Source: Zoroaster sp. YZ-2022 (taxonomy: Eukaryota; Echinodermata; Asteroidea; Forcipulatida; Zoroasteridae). From it: DNA of 64,000 nt. This document shows, piece by piece, positions 45,207 through 57,068 of this stretch. The position numbers and the translations under genes are program-made. The notes under the pieces were generated by a model. It saw only the letters and a program-made list of their open reading frames with translations, ran no database searches and had not been told where the DNA came from. The stretch lies in assembly GCA_029582265.1 (NCBI GenBank), contig CM055816.1, positions 8,060,047-8,124,046 of the forward strand, given 5' to 3'. Positions within the stretch are counted from its first letter, which is position 1; each line of letters opens with the position of its first letter.

Positions 45207-45709
45207 AACAATATATATATTTTTAGGGTAGATAACAGTAGATATTTTGTGTAAATTTACGGTACAACCTTCGAAAATTCAAAAACTGTCCATTCCTGCA
45301 AACGTGAAATCAGTTATAATGGTAGAAATGTGTATTTCGATCAACGGGTGTAAAATCAAGTATAATCACTTATTATCATTTTAAACGAAACTATACTGCA
45401 GTTATCAAACTGAAATGTTAGGTACCACCATCTTAAATATAAATGTAAGCTTAGATATCAATCTGAAGAAATGAAGTTTTTTACAGTTTAAAATGGTTTC
45501 ACCTATGAACACAATGAATGACATGTATTAATTTACTTAATTGATTGAAACAAGTGAATTATGGGAATAGCCACATGTTTTTCCTGATGATATGGTAACA
45601 AAATGTATTTTGTCTTCACTGACTTAATATCGGTAATAAGAGGAATATTACTGATACTTGAAACTTTGTGAATACCAACATTTTTAGATTCCAATGGATA
45701 CGAAAAAAA

Positions 45710-47790
45710 TTATTCTTTGATCAGAAATTCATTGTACAGTATATAGACTCCTGATTTATATTGAAAAACGTTTCTGGCCAGTACACATTTGGATCCAACT
45801 TGTACACAGTTGTTACCTCTTTTTGTGCTCAGTAGAAAACCATGCAACTTCGCATTTCGAAATTGAGTACAAGGGAAATAACCATCAGATGGGAGAGCAC
45901 CATGTGGCATATTAACAGAAACTCCATTAATACATGCACCAAAGTTATCTGATGATTCGTCTAATGAATGACACGCATGTAATGATCTCTCCAAAAACAT
46001 GTGAATTATTGTTCAAGGACAAAGTTTGGCTTCCTGATTACCTGCTTTAAGCTTTTTAGAAAAATTTCAAATGGAAAGGCCGCAAACTTGTCCAATGGAC
46101 CATACAACTTGACATCGACAGCAATGTGAACAAGTCCATGAACATTATATACCATTTGATCCGTCCATAAACTCTGACAGGTGTTTTACAAAACAAATGA
46201 GGAGGTCGTTGGCATAACCACATAGAGGATCACACAAATATTGATTGGCAAGTATACGGATGGCAATGGAAAACAACATGAAGTTTTATACATTTCATCA
46301 GGTAATTTGCCCTTCAACACCACTGGACCTGTATAAAGAAGGAAGAGTCGAAACTCAGTGGCCTTCCACCTATCAACTTCAGTTAGAGCCCTGGGCAAAT
46401 TCTAGCAAATTCTTTCGGTATGAAACAACACCGAGACAGAAGGGATTCTGAAATTGCTGCCTTCACTGGTGTACCCAAGCGGGGCGGAAGCTTACTGAAG
46501 AGGCCCTTTCAACCACAACATAAGAAGGCGCCTCATAACTCCAAGGCACACCAAGTGCATATAGTCCAAGGGAAATTGAGAGACCATGCCCAATCCCAGC
46601 TTCCTCAATGGATTCGGTCCTATATGGTGGTCCTCATCTAACATGTCATCAAATGACTTATCTGTGCGATGAGGAGCATCTGTTTCAGGAAAACATTTTC
46701 TTGTCATAATGCTCGCTGATTGCATTTCTCACAGCCTGAATAACCTGAGTGTGCTTTTACTTGCTTAAGATAAGCACGGGCCGGGCATCACATACAAAAT
46801 TCAGTATATGACAACGGTATATACACGGCCGTCAAAGGTCAAGTTATTTAGTTTGAGCTTGATCATTTCTGTCACAAAATCGTTGAGGAATTCCTCGGGA
46901 TCTTTTGGTTTTGATTTTCCTGTGAACAAACCTATAATGAATGACTCGCTAGATCCTTGAATTAAACCTAAAATTGGCCAAAACTGTGTATTACTGCTTT
47001 TGAATAAAGGTAGTCCATCAACATTAATTTGAAGGAAGAGCTTGTTATCATGACCGCAGAGCTTGGGATCAGAAGCTAACTTCGACATTATACAATAGGC
47101 TACACCAAAATGATAGTACGATCCACTGCACTCCTGATAGTCTTTATTCCTTCAATTTTACCTGTAGATAAGAGCGTCCTTGGGTCTTTTTGGAAGAGCT
47201 TGATGGAATTTTCGCAAGATTGCGAGTAAGCTTTCGAAAAAGAAGACTGATTTATGTTGCTATTTACAGCCCAATCACAAAGCAGTTTTGGCAAATCTTT
47301 GTCATTTTTGCGGCCATCTGACAAGCTAGAATCAGAAAGGCAATCTGTTACAATCATCACTGTCAGAAAAGGATTCAAGTACAGAATCTGAACTTGCAAC
47401 AGTCAAATCAAACAATTTCTCCTTCATTAACATTGTTTGAAGAGAAAGTATCATCATCTGCATTAGGTTGACTCTAAACTTATTTTTGTTGTAGGGGATT
47501 TTTGACATACAACTTCAGAATTATTATGTGTATTCTCCTTGATTTCATTTGGTTTTGATTGCTGGTCTTCCGCATGCACATTCAGCATGCTGGTCGCTTG
47601 AACAACCGGGCCAGCATGAAAAGTTTCTTCAGTCTTTGCAATGTTCTGTAAATGTAGTTTGTATTTTTCTTCAATTTTTCTACGCTTTGTCCAGTACGAC
47701 ATCACCACCTTTTGTTCACAGTCGGAACTGTCACAACTTCCACAGAAATGATATTTCCCACAAGTTTCCAAAATTTCCTTATCACTGATA
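45710..47790 (-). pseudogene. CACTA-like transposase, frameshifted
   Basis: Minus-strand pieces follow the order of a known metazoan transposase type. N-terminal: CGKYHFCGSCDSSDCEQKV (47,771 down). Then KDPRTLLSTGK. Then NVDGLPLFKSSNTQFWPIL with SESFIIGLFTGKSKPKD (47,088-46,801). Then ARAYLKQVKAHSGYSGCEKC. Then GMVSQFPLDYMHLVCLGVMR (46,725-46,492). Then LTEVDRWKATEFRLFLLYTG with PVVLKGKLPDEMYK. Then VYNVHGLVHIAVDVKLYGPL and FAAFPFEIFLKSLKQVIRKP, stop at 46,007. A C-terminal tail continues in another frame to 45,710. At least five frame changes break it. The type resembles Tnp2/EnSpm-CACTA transposases, which act on DNA in the nucleus. I do not see its terminal repeats, and the superfamily is inferred from motif memory. 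It sits in the 35-kb intron of the ephrin-receptor-like gene. Confidence 0.7.
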
Positions 47791-48640
47791 TTAATTCTTT
47801 GTGGTGTAAATTATATGGGGATATGAACTGTTGTGTTGTCCAATGTACTTTGCAGGAAATATAATATGGACAAATATTTCATAGCAAGGATTTTATGGGA
47901 AAAATCTACCTTGCACATGTATTTGTATAGTAGTACAGGGTGTATCTTGTTTCTTATAACTGTATCACAGTATAGTGAGACAATTATAGTCAATAACATG
48001 TATCATCACAACCATTAAAACCAGCATGACCACAAACCAATGTTTTCTGGACCGTTTGCAAAATTGGAGTTGACACTGCTGGTATACAAAAATGCACTCT
48101 AAATTTGGGGAACCATTAAACATGTGCGTTTTCAAGACAAACCAAAATTTAAAATTACAATTTAAAAAACATATGGAAATAAGTTTTGCTTATCATGTTA
48201 TCCAGCCAACCTTACAATTTATAATAAATGTTTTACGGACAGTGAAATTAAACCGAAACTCTGCAATGTGTCGTCACTGAAAAATACAGTAGGCATACAC
48301 TGTTCACATGCACCAAAAATGTGTGCGTAAAATTTAAAAGTACAATGTTATAATATATATAATTATGCCTACTTATGATTCAAAATACAATTTTCAGAAT
48401 TATGTAAAATTAAAAAAAGCAATATCAAGAAAATATAATAATACCAAATTCACTATAAGATCAGGTTACGCATCGAAAACCAAGCATGACCGACAAGCAA
48501 GACACTGTTGACCCTTTAGGCCGACTCAAGTCTCAAGAGTATATTAGTAATAGTATAGTACTAGTAGGCCTATATATAAGTATTCTACAGTTTCAGTTGC
48601 ATAATTCAAATTACGTATGATTGGAACCATGCAGACTTAC
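47791..48640. other. No gene seen
   Basis: AT-rich sequence between the transposase N-terminal piece and the candidate exon at 48,641. Could be an intron of the transposase gene. Confidence 0.4.
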
Positions 48641-48725
48641 CAGTTTGACCAGGTGTTGCTCCCACTGTAGTCCCCGAACTCTGCTTCTCTTCCATTCCGA
48701 GTGTGTGTCACATTTAGTACGGCAT
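48641..48725 (-). CDS. Candidate first exon, possibly of the transposase gene
   Basis: Minus strand, excellent donor CTGGTAAGT at 48,641. The open reading upstream of it is CDTHSEWKRSRVRGLQWEQ then HLVKL. An ATG at 48,725 would join it if one T were absent. GC content rises locally. The link to the transposase at 47,790 is by position only. Confidence 0.25.
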
Positions 48726-50849
48726 ATAACAGCAGGAAGTTACTACCAGGGCATTCGCATGCATGCTTCAAAAGCGTATTTTATATGGACATTTTTTACG
48801 TTTGATATAGAATCTCCACATTAGAGGAATTGTTAATACTTTGAGATTGTGCGTCAGAACCCGAAAATAACTAAAATAGAAAATGTACATTGACATCTCC
48901 ATAATTTTTGTATTGTATATTTTCTAAGTTCCTCGTCCCATGTTCACCATGGCTGATAAATTTGACATTGGAGGCTCCATGTCAGCTAGTGCCTTTCGGG
49001 ATGTCTAATAATTTTTGTTAGCTATGGCAAACTCATCTAAAAGAAATGAAATTATTACCGATAAATAATTTTAGTTCGTTTGTACCACTCCATATAATCA
49101 ATTCGAAAATCTTAATGCAACTAACGGTTACATAATGTTTTGTGATGTTTTTATACACGCGGATATGCTACCTTATTTACGTGGTCTTCGAATGCCAAGT
49201 AAATTAATTTATAACATTTTTCTCGAAAATTTCAGTAGTTCAGACAAAATATTATTTGCTCAGCACTGCAGTGCCTTATTATACGAAATCAGCCGTTAGA
49301 TTAAAAAGTAATAGATTAAAACAAAAAATAAATAAATAAATACAATTCTGATAATCACCACGTACTGCCTTTAAATATTTTACCAGAGGTATTTCGGAAA
49401 ATTACCAATGGTGTACATAACCTTTAACTGTATAATTCACAAGTTAATTAGGAAGGTGAATCACGGATTAAAAGAGGAAAATTCAGCTGTATAAATCAAC
49501 GGAACTCGAGGCAGCTTGCCTTGTAAAAATTCCTAAACTCGACACGTCTTTCACTGATTAGTTTATAATCATCATGATATATCCCTGATTATTGTATCTA
49601 TCATTACACTAATAACGATTGAAAATCCAACAATTATGTATGTCTCTCATTTAAAAACGTTTAAGGTGTTTTAAAAGATCAATGCTATACCGATTAAAAT
49701 ATCTTAAAGTTCCTTGAACACTTACTTTACTTCTTCAAGACTGGCATAAGTTTATTAAAAACTAGCGCCCTCTTTTGTTGTGGGTTTCAAGATAATTATT
49801 CCCTCATTATTTTAAATCGATTAAAATGTTTTTAAAATACTAGCAAACAATGCAACAAGCTAATAACTTGTTATTTGTATCACAAAAATCCACACAATGA
49901 TAAAAACAGGAAATAAGACATTTTCAGCAAATTTAAGTTTTCAAGAAAATCCAAATTTTTACAAAGAAAGCTTATATAGAACGTGAGAGTACCGTATTAC
50001 CTGTCTTTTTATAACACTTTTGAACCCGCTTTGAGGGAGTAAAATTAGTTGTTATATCAATTACTTCCTTATTTAAATAGAAGTTCATAACCATGATGTA
50101 CCCTGACAGATTTGCCTATAATTCTAATGAATATTTTTTATAGGGGACTTTGGTAAAAGCAATTGCACGTATCCAATCTCCCCAGTTTTTCTCTGCTCCT
50201 TTTTATCTCATATTCTTTTCAGACGCTCTCGATCATTTATTGCTGGAAGCATCGTTCAGCTTGCTTTGACATTCCAGTTTTAATATTAATTAAAAAAGGA
50301 AAGGGAGTGGGATGAATTTGAAAATTTCATACAAATATTTGAGCACAGTATGCATAATTGTATGCAGTGCCTCAGCTATAAAAATAGACACATATAAGAT
50401 GGATGATGGTTTTTCAAATCCTTTAAGAACGATCGTTTTTTCAAGGCTTACGATTTTGATAAATTCAATGCTCTCGCTGGACTGAATACTAAAAAAAATA
50501 CAAGATGTATATAAACTTTATTTTTTAAATTATTACTTTCACTTTAACAAACAACCTAAAGGAATTTCTATAATTATGCTGGTTACTTTCTGTATTCAGG
50601 CGGTGTAACAATTAATTGTTTTATATATTTTTTATTTCTAAAAAAATACATTTATTTTGTCGTATTAAGTTATAGTGTGCGAATCCACAAAATGGCATGG
50701 GATATATGTGGCCTGCTAAAAGTCCTGGGAATTGTTTTCGAATGCTTCAAGCTTATCGTTAATTGCCACTTAAATATTCAGTTAAAAATCACACAAATTG
50801 GTTTCATACATAGGAAGGTGTATAAAACAACACAAAACTATTGAAGTAT
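48726..50849. other. Long AT-rich stretch without genes
   Basis: About 2.1 kb of strongly AT-rich sequence with no open frame of note and no repeat that I recognise. Confidence 0.5.
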
Positions 50850-53815
50850 CAGGCCGGCACTGGGCCACTACAGGCTATATATGTCATGGGCGGATCCAGA
50901 ACATTTTTTAGGGGGGGGGCGGAGAATCAAAAACAATTATTTTTCAGTACTACAAAAATTAAAATGAAATAATCAAAGGGAGAGAAAAACAAAGCACACT
51001 GTGGGAATGGGAGTGCGTTCTCCCCTCCCCTCCCCTCTCTCTCTCTCTTTCTCTCCCTTAAAAAAAAAACGATTTTAGGGGGGAGGGACTACAGCCAATG
51101 TATGTACCCTGTTGCCATAATGGTTTGCCGCTATCAAGCCGGCACTGGGCCAGTACAGGCAGTGTACCGTGTTGCCGTTATGGTTTTCCGCAATCAACCC
51201 GGCACTGGGCCAGTACAGGCTGTGTACCGTCTTGCCATAATGGTTTGACGCAATCAGCCCGACACTGGGCCAGTACAGGCTGTGTACCGTCTTGCCGTAA
51301 TGGTTTGCCACAATCAACCCGGCACTGGGCCAGTACAGGCAGTGTACCGTGTTGCCATTATGGTTTGCCACAATCAGCCCGGCACTGGGCCAGTTCAGGC
51401 AGTGTACTGTCTTGCCATAATGGTTTGACGCAATCAGCCCGGCACTGGGCCAGTACAGGCTGTGTACCGCCGCCGTAATCGTTTGCCGCAATCAGCCCGC
51501 CACTGGGCCAGTTCAGGCAGTGGACCGTCTTGTAGCTTTGGTTTGCAACAATCAGCCCGGCACTGGGCCAGTTCAGGCAGTGTACTGTCTTGCCATTATG
51601 GTTTGCCACAATCAACCCGGCAGTGGGCCAGTACAGGCTGTGTACCGACTTTGCCGTTATGGTTTGCCGCAATCAACCCGGCACTGGGCCAGTACAGGCA
51701 GTGTACTGTCTTGCCATAATGGTTTGCCGCAATCAACCCGGCACTGGGCCAGTTCAGGCAGTGTACTGTCTTGCCACAATGGTTTGCCACAATCAGCCAG
51801 GCACTGGGCCAGTACAGGCAGTGTACCGCCTTACCATAATGGTTTGCTGCAATCAACCCAGCACTGGGCCAGTACAGGCTGTGTACCGCCTTGCCATAAT
51901 GGTTTGCTGCAATCAGCCCGGCACTGGGCCAGTACAGGCTGTGTACCGCCTTGCCATAATGGTTTGCCGCAATCAGCCCGACACTGGGCCAGTACAGGCT
52001 GTGTACCGTCTTGCCATAATGGTTTGCTGCAATCAGCCCGGCACTGGGCCAGTACAGGCAGTGTACCGTGTTGCCATTATGGTTTGCCGCAATCAACCCG
52101 GCACTGGGCCAGTTCAGGCAGTGTACCGTCTTGCCGTTATGGTTTGCTGCAATCACCCCGCACTGGGCCAGTACAGGCTGTGTACCGCCTTGCCGCTATG
52201 GTTTGCCGCAATCAACCCGGCACTGGGCCAGTACAGGCAGTGTACTGTCTTGCCATAATGGTTTGCCGCAATCAACCCGCACTGGACCAGTTCAGGCAGT
52301 GTACTGTCTTGCCACAATGGTTTGCCACAATCAGCCAGGCACTGGGCCAGTACAGGCAGTGTACCGCCTTACCATAACGGTTTGCAATCAACCCGCACTG
52401 GGCCAGTACAGGTAGTGTACCGCCTTGCCGTAATGGTTTGCCGCAATCAACCCGGCACTGGGCCAGTACAGGTAGTGTACCGCCTGCCGTTATGGTTTGC
52501 TGCAATCTGCCTGGCACTGGGCCAGTACAGGCAGTGTACCGCCTTGCCGCTTTGGTTTGCCACAATCAGCCCGGCACTGGGCCAGTTCAGGCAGTGTACT
52601 GTCTTGCCATAATGGTTTGACGCAATCAGCCCGGCACTGGGCCAGTACAGGCTGTGTACCGCCTGCCGTAATGGTTTGCCGCAATCAGCCCGGCACTGGG
52701 CCAGTACAGGCAGTACCGTGTTGCCATTATGGTTTGCCACAATCAGCCCGGCACTGGGCCAGTTCAGGCAGTGTACCGTCCTGCCATAATGGTTTGACGC
52801 AATCATCCCGGCACTGGGCCAGTACAGGCTGTGTACCGCCTTGCCGTAATGGTTTGCCGCAATCAGCCCGGCACTGGGCCAGTTCAGGCAGTGCACCGCC
52901 TTGCCATAATGGTTTGCCACAATCAACCCGGCACTGGGCCAGTACAGGCTGTGTACCGTCTTGCCATAATGGTTTGACGCAATCAGCCCGACACTGGGCC
53001 AGTACAGGCTGTGTACCGCCTTGCCGTAATGGTTTGCCGCAATCAGCCCGCACTGGGCCAGTACAGGCAGTACCGCCTTGCCGTAATGGTTTGCCGCAAT
53101 CAGCCCGGCACTGGGCCAGTACAGGCAGTGTACCGCCTGGCCGTAATGGTTTGCCGCAATCAGCCCGGCACTGGGCCAGTACATGCAGTGTACCGCCGGG
53201 CCGTATTGGTTTGCCGCAATCAGCCCGGCACTGGGCCAGTACAGGCAGTGTACCGCCTTGCCGTTATGGTTTGCCGCAATCAACCCGGCACTGGGCCAGT
53301 ACAGGCTGTGTACCGTCTTGCCGCTATGGTTTGCCGCAATCAACCCGACACTGGGCCAGTTCAGGCAGTGTACCGCCTGTTGCCGTAATGGTTTGCCGCA
53401 ATCAGCCCGGCACTGGGCCAGTACAGGCAGTGTACCGCCTGCCGTAATGGTTTGCCGCAATCAACCCGGCACTGGGCCAGTTCAGGCAGTGTACCGTCTT
53501 GCCGTAATGGTTTGCCGCATCAACCGCACCGCGCCAGTACAGGCAGTGTACCGCCTTGCCGCTATGGTTTGCCGCAATCAACCCGGCACTGGGCCAGTAC
53601 AGGCAGTGTACCGCCTTGCCGTAATGGTTTGCCGGTACTATTCCAGAACTGACCCGGTTCTGGATCTGTACCGTTGATACCGTACAGTTTTGCCGCTATG
53701 AAGCCGGCACTGGCCCAGTGCCGGATATCTACCGTCAAAACTGTACGGTACTGCCGGAACAAAACCAGAACAAGCCAGCACTGGCCCAGTACCGTCATGT
53801 TTGCTGGGGAGTGCG
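50850..53815. repeat. 60-bp minisatellite, about 42 copies
   Basis: Unit: TATGGTTTGCCGCAATCAAC, CCGGCACTGGGCCAGTACAG, GCAGTGTACCGTCTTGCCAT, varying at few positions (AATCAGCC or AATCAACC, GTACAGG or GTTCAGG). It runs from about 51,100 to 53,636, with one partial unit at 50,850-50,876 cut off by a MITE. At 53,637-53,815 it turns into non-tandem sequence with CACTGGCCCAGTGCC and ends CATGTTTGCTGGG. Since 60 is divisible by three, open frames over 300 codons occur on both strands. Each is a bare repetition of 20 residues, in several frames at once, with no initiation context, so they are not called genes. Confidence 0.93.
50889..51096. mobile_element. GGCGGATCC MITE inserted in the minisatellite, one end missing
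   Basis: Starts GGCGGATCCAGAACATTTTT, with the CTCCCCTCCCCTCCCCTCTC tract and ACGATTTTAGGGGG, stopping at CTACAGCC without the partner terminal repeat. Inverted relative to 3,440-3,718. It separates one partial 60-bp unit from the main array. Confidence 0.7.
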
Positions 53816-54258
53816 TGCAGACAACTGACGGGTCCGGAACAACGGCCGCTGCCTGACAAAAAGCAGTGAATAAATGCGGAAAAGCGGCTATTCGCCGTGA
53901 CGCAAAAACAACGTCTTCGGCGGAACCGGAAGTGCGACGACGACACCCTGTGGATTTTTCCCGACACGCAGGTACCCCTCCCGAGCCGCGGGACCCAGCA
54001 GTTCCGGAGCCTATATGTAACAAACTTTTAGAAGGGCCTCAGGATTTCACTCTTATTATATTAGATTATACATGTGTATATATATATATATATATACATG
54101 TATGGCAGACAAAAGAGATAAGTGTTGTTGACCAAAGTCATCAAAACAAAATCAAATTTCCTGTCAGCAGCAAAGACTTAAAATGTCATTTTAAAGAAGC
54201 ATTTAATCCTAACCAGTAATGTACTTATTAAGAAGATTTAATTGGCAATTAAGGGTTG
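53816..54258. other. GC-rich then AT-rich sequence without clear gene
   Basis: 53,820-54,010 is GC-rich with open frames on both strands but no recognisable domain. A TA microsatellite lies at about 54,077-54,095 with flanking TACATG words. Confidence 0.4.
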
Positions 54259-54361
54259 GGAGAATATGGTTTCAATTGGGATGATAGTGTAGATGACATC
54301 AACCCATGTGATCTGTACTTTGACATCAGCCACATCATACAATGTGACAAGTATTTGCAGT
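54259..54361 (+). CDS. Candidate exon just upstream of the NHL exon
   Basis: An open segment reads EYGFNWDDSVDDINPCDLYF then DISHIIQCDKYLQ and ends at a consensus donor GTAAGT (54,362) in phase 1, exactly the phase required by the acceptor at 54,557. The acceptor side is weak and the peptide is not recognised, so this may be chance. Confidence 0.25.
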
Positions 54362-54556
54362 GTAAGTTTGAATGAGTCTATAGTGGATGGTGTGATGTAT
54401 TTCCACATTCAAATGTATCCACTCAGAATAAATGAATATATAAACAAAATAACAATTATCCACTAATAGAAATGTATGATACATGCATTTGATACATGAC
54501 ATTTATGATGCAGTTTTCACTTAAAAATGTGTTCTTATTTGTTTTTTCTAATACAG

Positions 54557-55173
54557 GTCCATTTGCCATTGCAAGTGTACACAATCACTTAGTAGTAGCA
54601 GATGCCACTGACCAAGTCATGATGTACAATGAGGATGGTACAGTGTCATTTCAGTTCACCACCCTGCCACTGAATGAGGTCGGTAAGACAGATATGGACA
54701 TCAGAGCTGTTACAGCCAAGAAGGATGGTAACATCCTTGTGGGTGATGTAAAGAGAATGGTAGTGACTGTGCACAGGTCCACTGATGGTGGACTAATAAG
54801 CACCATGCCGGTCGCTACACAACCCTCCTTCTTGGCTGTAGACAACAGTGGCAGAGTGGTGGTCAGTGGTGGAGATCAACAACACGTGGCTGTCATTGAT
54901 AACAATGGTTCTGCACTATTCACCATAACACCAACCATTGATGGTGAGCAAGTCAAATACTGCACAGGTGTATGCTGTGACACATCAGGTTTATACATTG
55001 CAATGTTCAATGATCCTGGCACTGGTCATATTCACCACTATGATCCCAATGGCAGATTTATCAGCTGCATTGCTAAGGGTCTGTATGCACCACATGGAAT
55101 CACATTCACATCAGATGGGAAACAGTTAGCTGTAGCTGACTGGTACTCAGTCAAGATATATCACATTGTATAA
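54557..55173 (+). CDS. NHL-repeat beta-propeller, terminal exon
   Basis: Acceptor GTTTTTTCTAATACAG ends at 54,556, entry in phase 1, 205 codons to TAA at 55,171-55,173. Five propeller-like repeats are visible: IASVHNHLVVADATDQVMMY; AVTAKKDGNILVGDVKRMVV; FLAVDNSGRVVVSGGDQQHV; GVCCDTSGLYIAMFNDPGTG; and HGITFTSDGKQLAVADWYSV with KIYHIV at the end. The alternation of DxxGNIxVxD-type turns and aromatic VxxY strands matches NHL repeats of TRIM2/3/71-like proteins, where the propeller binds RNA or protein. The RING, B-box and coiled-coil part would be in upstream exons and is not in view. The reading frame is clean, unlike other genes here. Poly(A) candidates AATAAA lie near 55,493. Confidence 0.85.
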
Positions 55174-57060
55174 TATCATCCAACTTGGATGATGTTGAAT
55201 GGCAATCTATCTTGCTGGTCACATGGTACAATTTACATACATGTAGTTCATATTTCATTTCTCAATGTTGTAACAAACTTTCCATAAGCCATGAAGCCAA
55301 CTAAATTACACCTCACCTTCTTTTGGAAATTGTATTTGGGGTTTAAATTTGGCAAGTCAGTGAGTTGATTTGATTTGATTTCTTTTTGTATTTGTTTTAA
55401 TATTAAAACAATTGACAGCCCAAACAGTCACTTAGCTGAAGAAAGCTGAAAGCTTTCTTCAGCTAAGTACAGTGTATACCTTTGTCATTCCCAATAAACA
55501 TAAATGTTCACAGATTGACATAAAACTTACTTGGTGTAAAGTTAAGGATGGCATCAAACAAACCTTGAAATATTTCTGTCTGAGGTGATATCCTTTCAAA
55601 GAAATGTCAAATGTTATTCCCCAATGATGTCTGTATTTTGCTGTATTTTACATAACAATGAATGTTGTGTTCACCGATTGAAAGTTTTGAAAGTTTTTTC
55701 TTGTTTTAAATATTAAAATGCACTTTTTTAAATACTCTTTTCAGGGGCTTTTTTTTTGCCTTTTGTTCTTTTTGCCTTTTTTTAATATAAAAAATAAAAC
55801 AAATGAAAAGTCAAACTGTCATTGTTTAACCTTTCTTCAGCTTAGAGCTAAAGGCAGTTTAATAACCAATGCGGCAAAAAGTAATGTCAAGTACAACAAA
55901 ATGGGCGGCAAATTCTTCCAAAATTGTATTTTTGCAAAATTGTATAAATATTACTCAAATTTCAATTGCTTTGTATTATATTATGCTCATAGTAAAATAA
56001 TATTTCTTGTTATTCTTGTTTAAACTGATGAATAACTGTGTAAATTATTCTTTTTTAGTCCCAAGTCAGTCTGTCAAACAGTGAGATGACCACAAATTCA
56101 TCATTTCAAACTGTGACTTAAGGGACCGAGTCCATTCAAGGACTGATGAATATGTATGAGTCAATAGATCTTAGTGTAATTAATAATACATTACATTTAT
56201 GAATATTCATATTTCACCTCAATGACAATTAATATTCTGTGTTTGTCAAACACTTGTTAAATGCATTGATGTACATACTCAGTGCTGCTAGCTAGCCTCA
56301 TTTGCATATATGTTACATAATGTCCAAAGACATTTACTAGTGCACAATGCCCACCTGTTGGTACACTGTATATTGTTAGTATTAGATCAGCCTTATATGA
56401 ATAAGCATTATACAAAACCTAGAATTGAAATTCCAATCAAATGTTTCATTTGAACTTTCAAGCTGAAATACATGTAACATAATCTTTTTCCTAGTTGTTT
56501 GTCCTTTTGTTCTCATTTGATATCTGATGCATGTATAGTTGCACACATAAAGCCATATAGAAATCCCTACCAAATGTTGGGATCCAAACTTTATTATTTT
56601 TAAAAAGAATATTAAATAATCTGTTTATAGGTAAGGTAAAAAGGACTAGCTCTGGCCAATAACAAAAAATAATAAATTACGTTGTATTCTGTGTACCATC
56701 ATTTTAGTTTCCATTATGAAGCCATATTTTAGTAAAAGTTTAGCAACAGTTTACTTACTTTACTTGTAGGTAATCCTCAAAATATTGTCATGAAACAAAG
56801 AATATGTTGAATGACTAAAACATTTAAATATTAAACTCCTCCCCCTTCCTCCCCCTGAAATATTAAAATAACACCTTAACATCCGTTCGATCAACTCTAC
56901 ACATTGTCTTTAAGACCGACCAGAGAGTCCGTGGCTAGACTAGTCAGTATTTGGTATTCATATGAAAACTTAACATGAACTGGCTAGACTTTATTACACA
57001 CAAAGCTATGATGGTTTTTGTCAATAAAAACTGAAATTCACTTTCATTACATAAGAGGGA
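55174..57060. other. 3' flank of the NHL gene, AT-rich, no further genes
   Basis: Likely 3' UTR at first (hairpin at 55,431, AATAAA near 55,493), then AT-rich sequence without recognisable genes. TTTGCATATA, CATGTA and similar words only. Confidence 0.45.
55431..55467 (+). other. Perfect 17-bp hairpin in the probable 3' UTR
   Basis: CTTAGCTGAAGAAAGCT (55,431-55,447), a GAA loop, then AGCTTTCTTCAGCTAAG (55,451-55,467). It is about 260 bases after the NHL stop codon. A second TTTCTTCAGCTTAGAGCTAA near 55,832 resembles the right arm. Confidence 0.85.
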
Positions 57061-57068
57061 AACAATAG

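Noticed and set aside
52447..53460. 337-codon open frame on the minus strand and similar plus-strand frames at 51,520-53,447
   Set aside because: They are translations of a 60-bp tandem repeat in several frames at once, with no start context, splice signals or domain.
53866..54219. Plus-strand frame of 117 codons preceding the NHL exon
   Set aside because: Runs through a TA microsatellite and shows no domain or consistent splice phase with the NHL exon.
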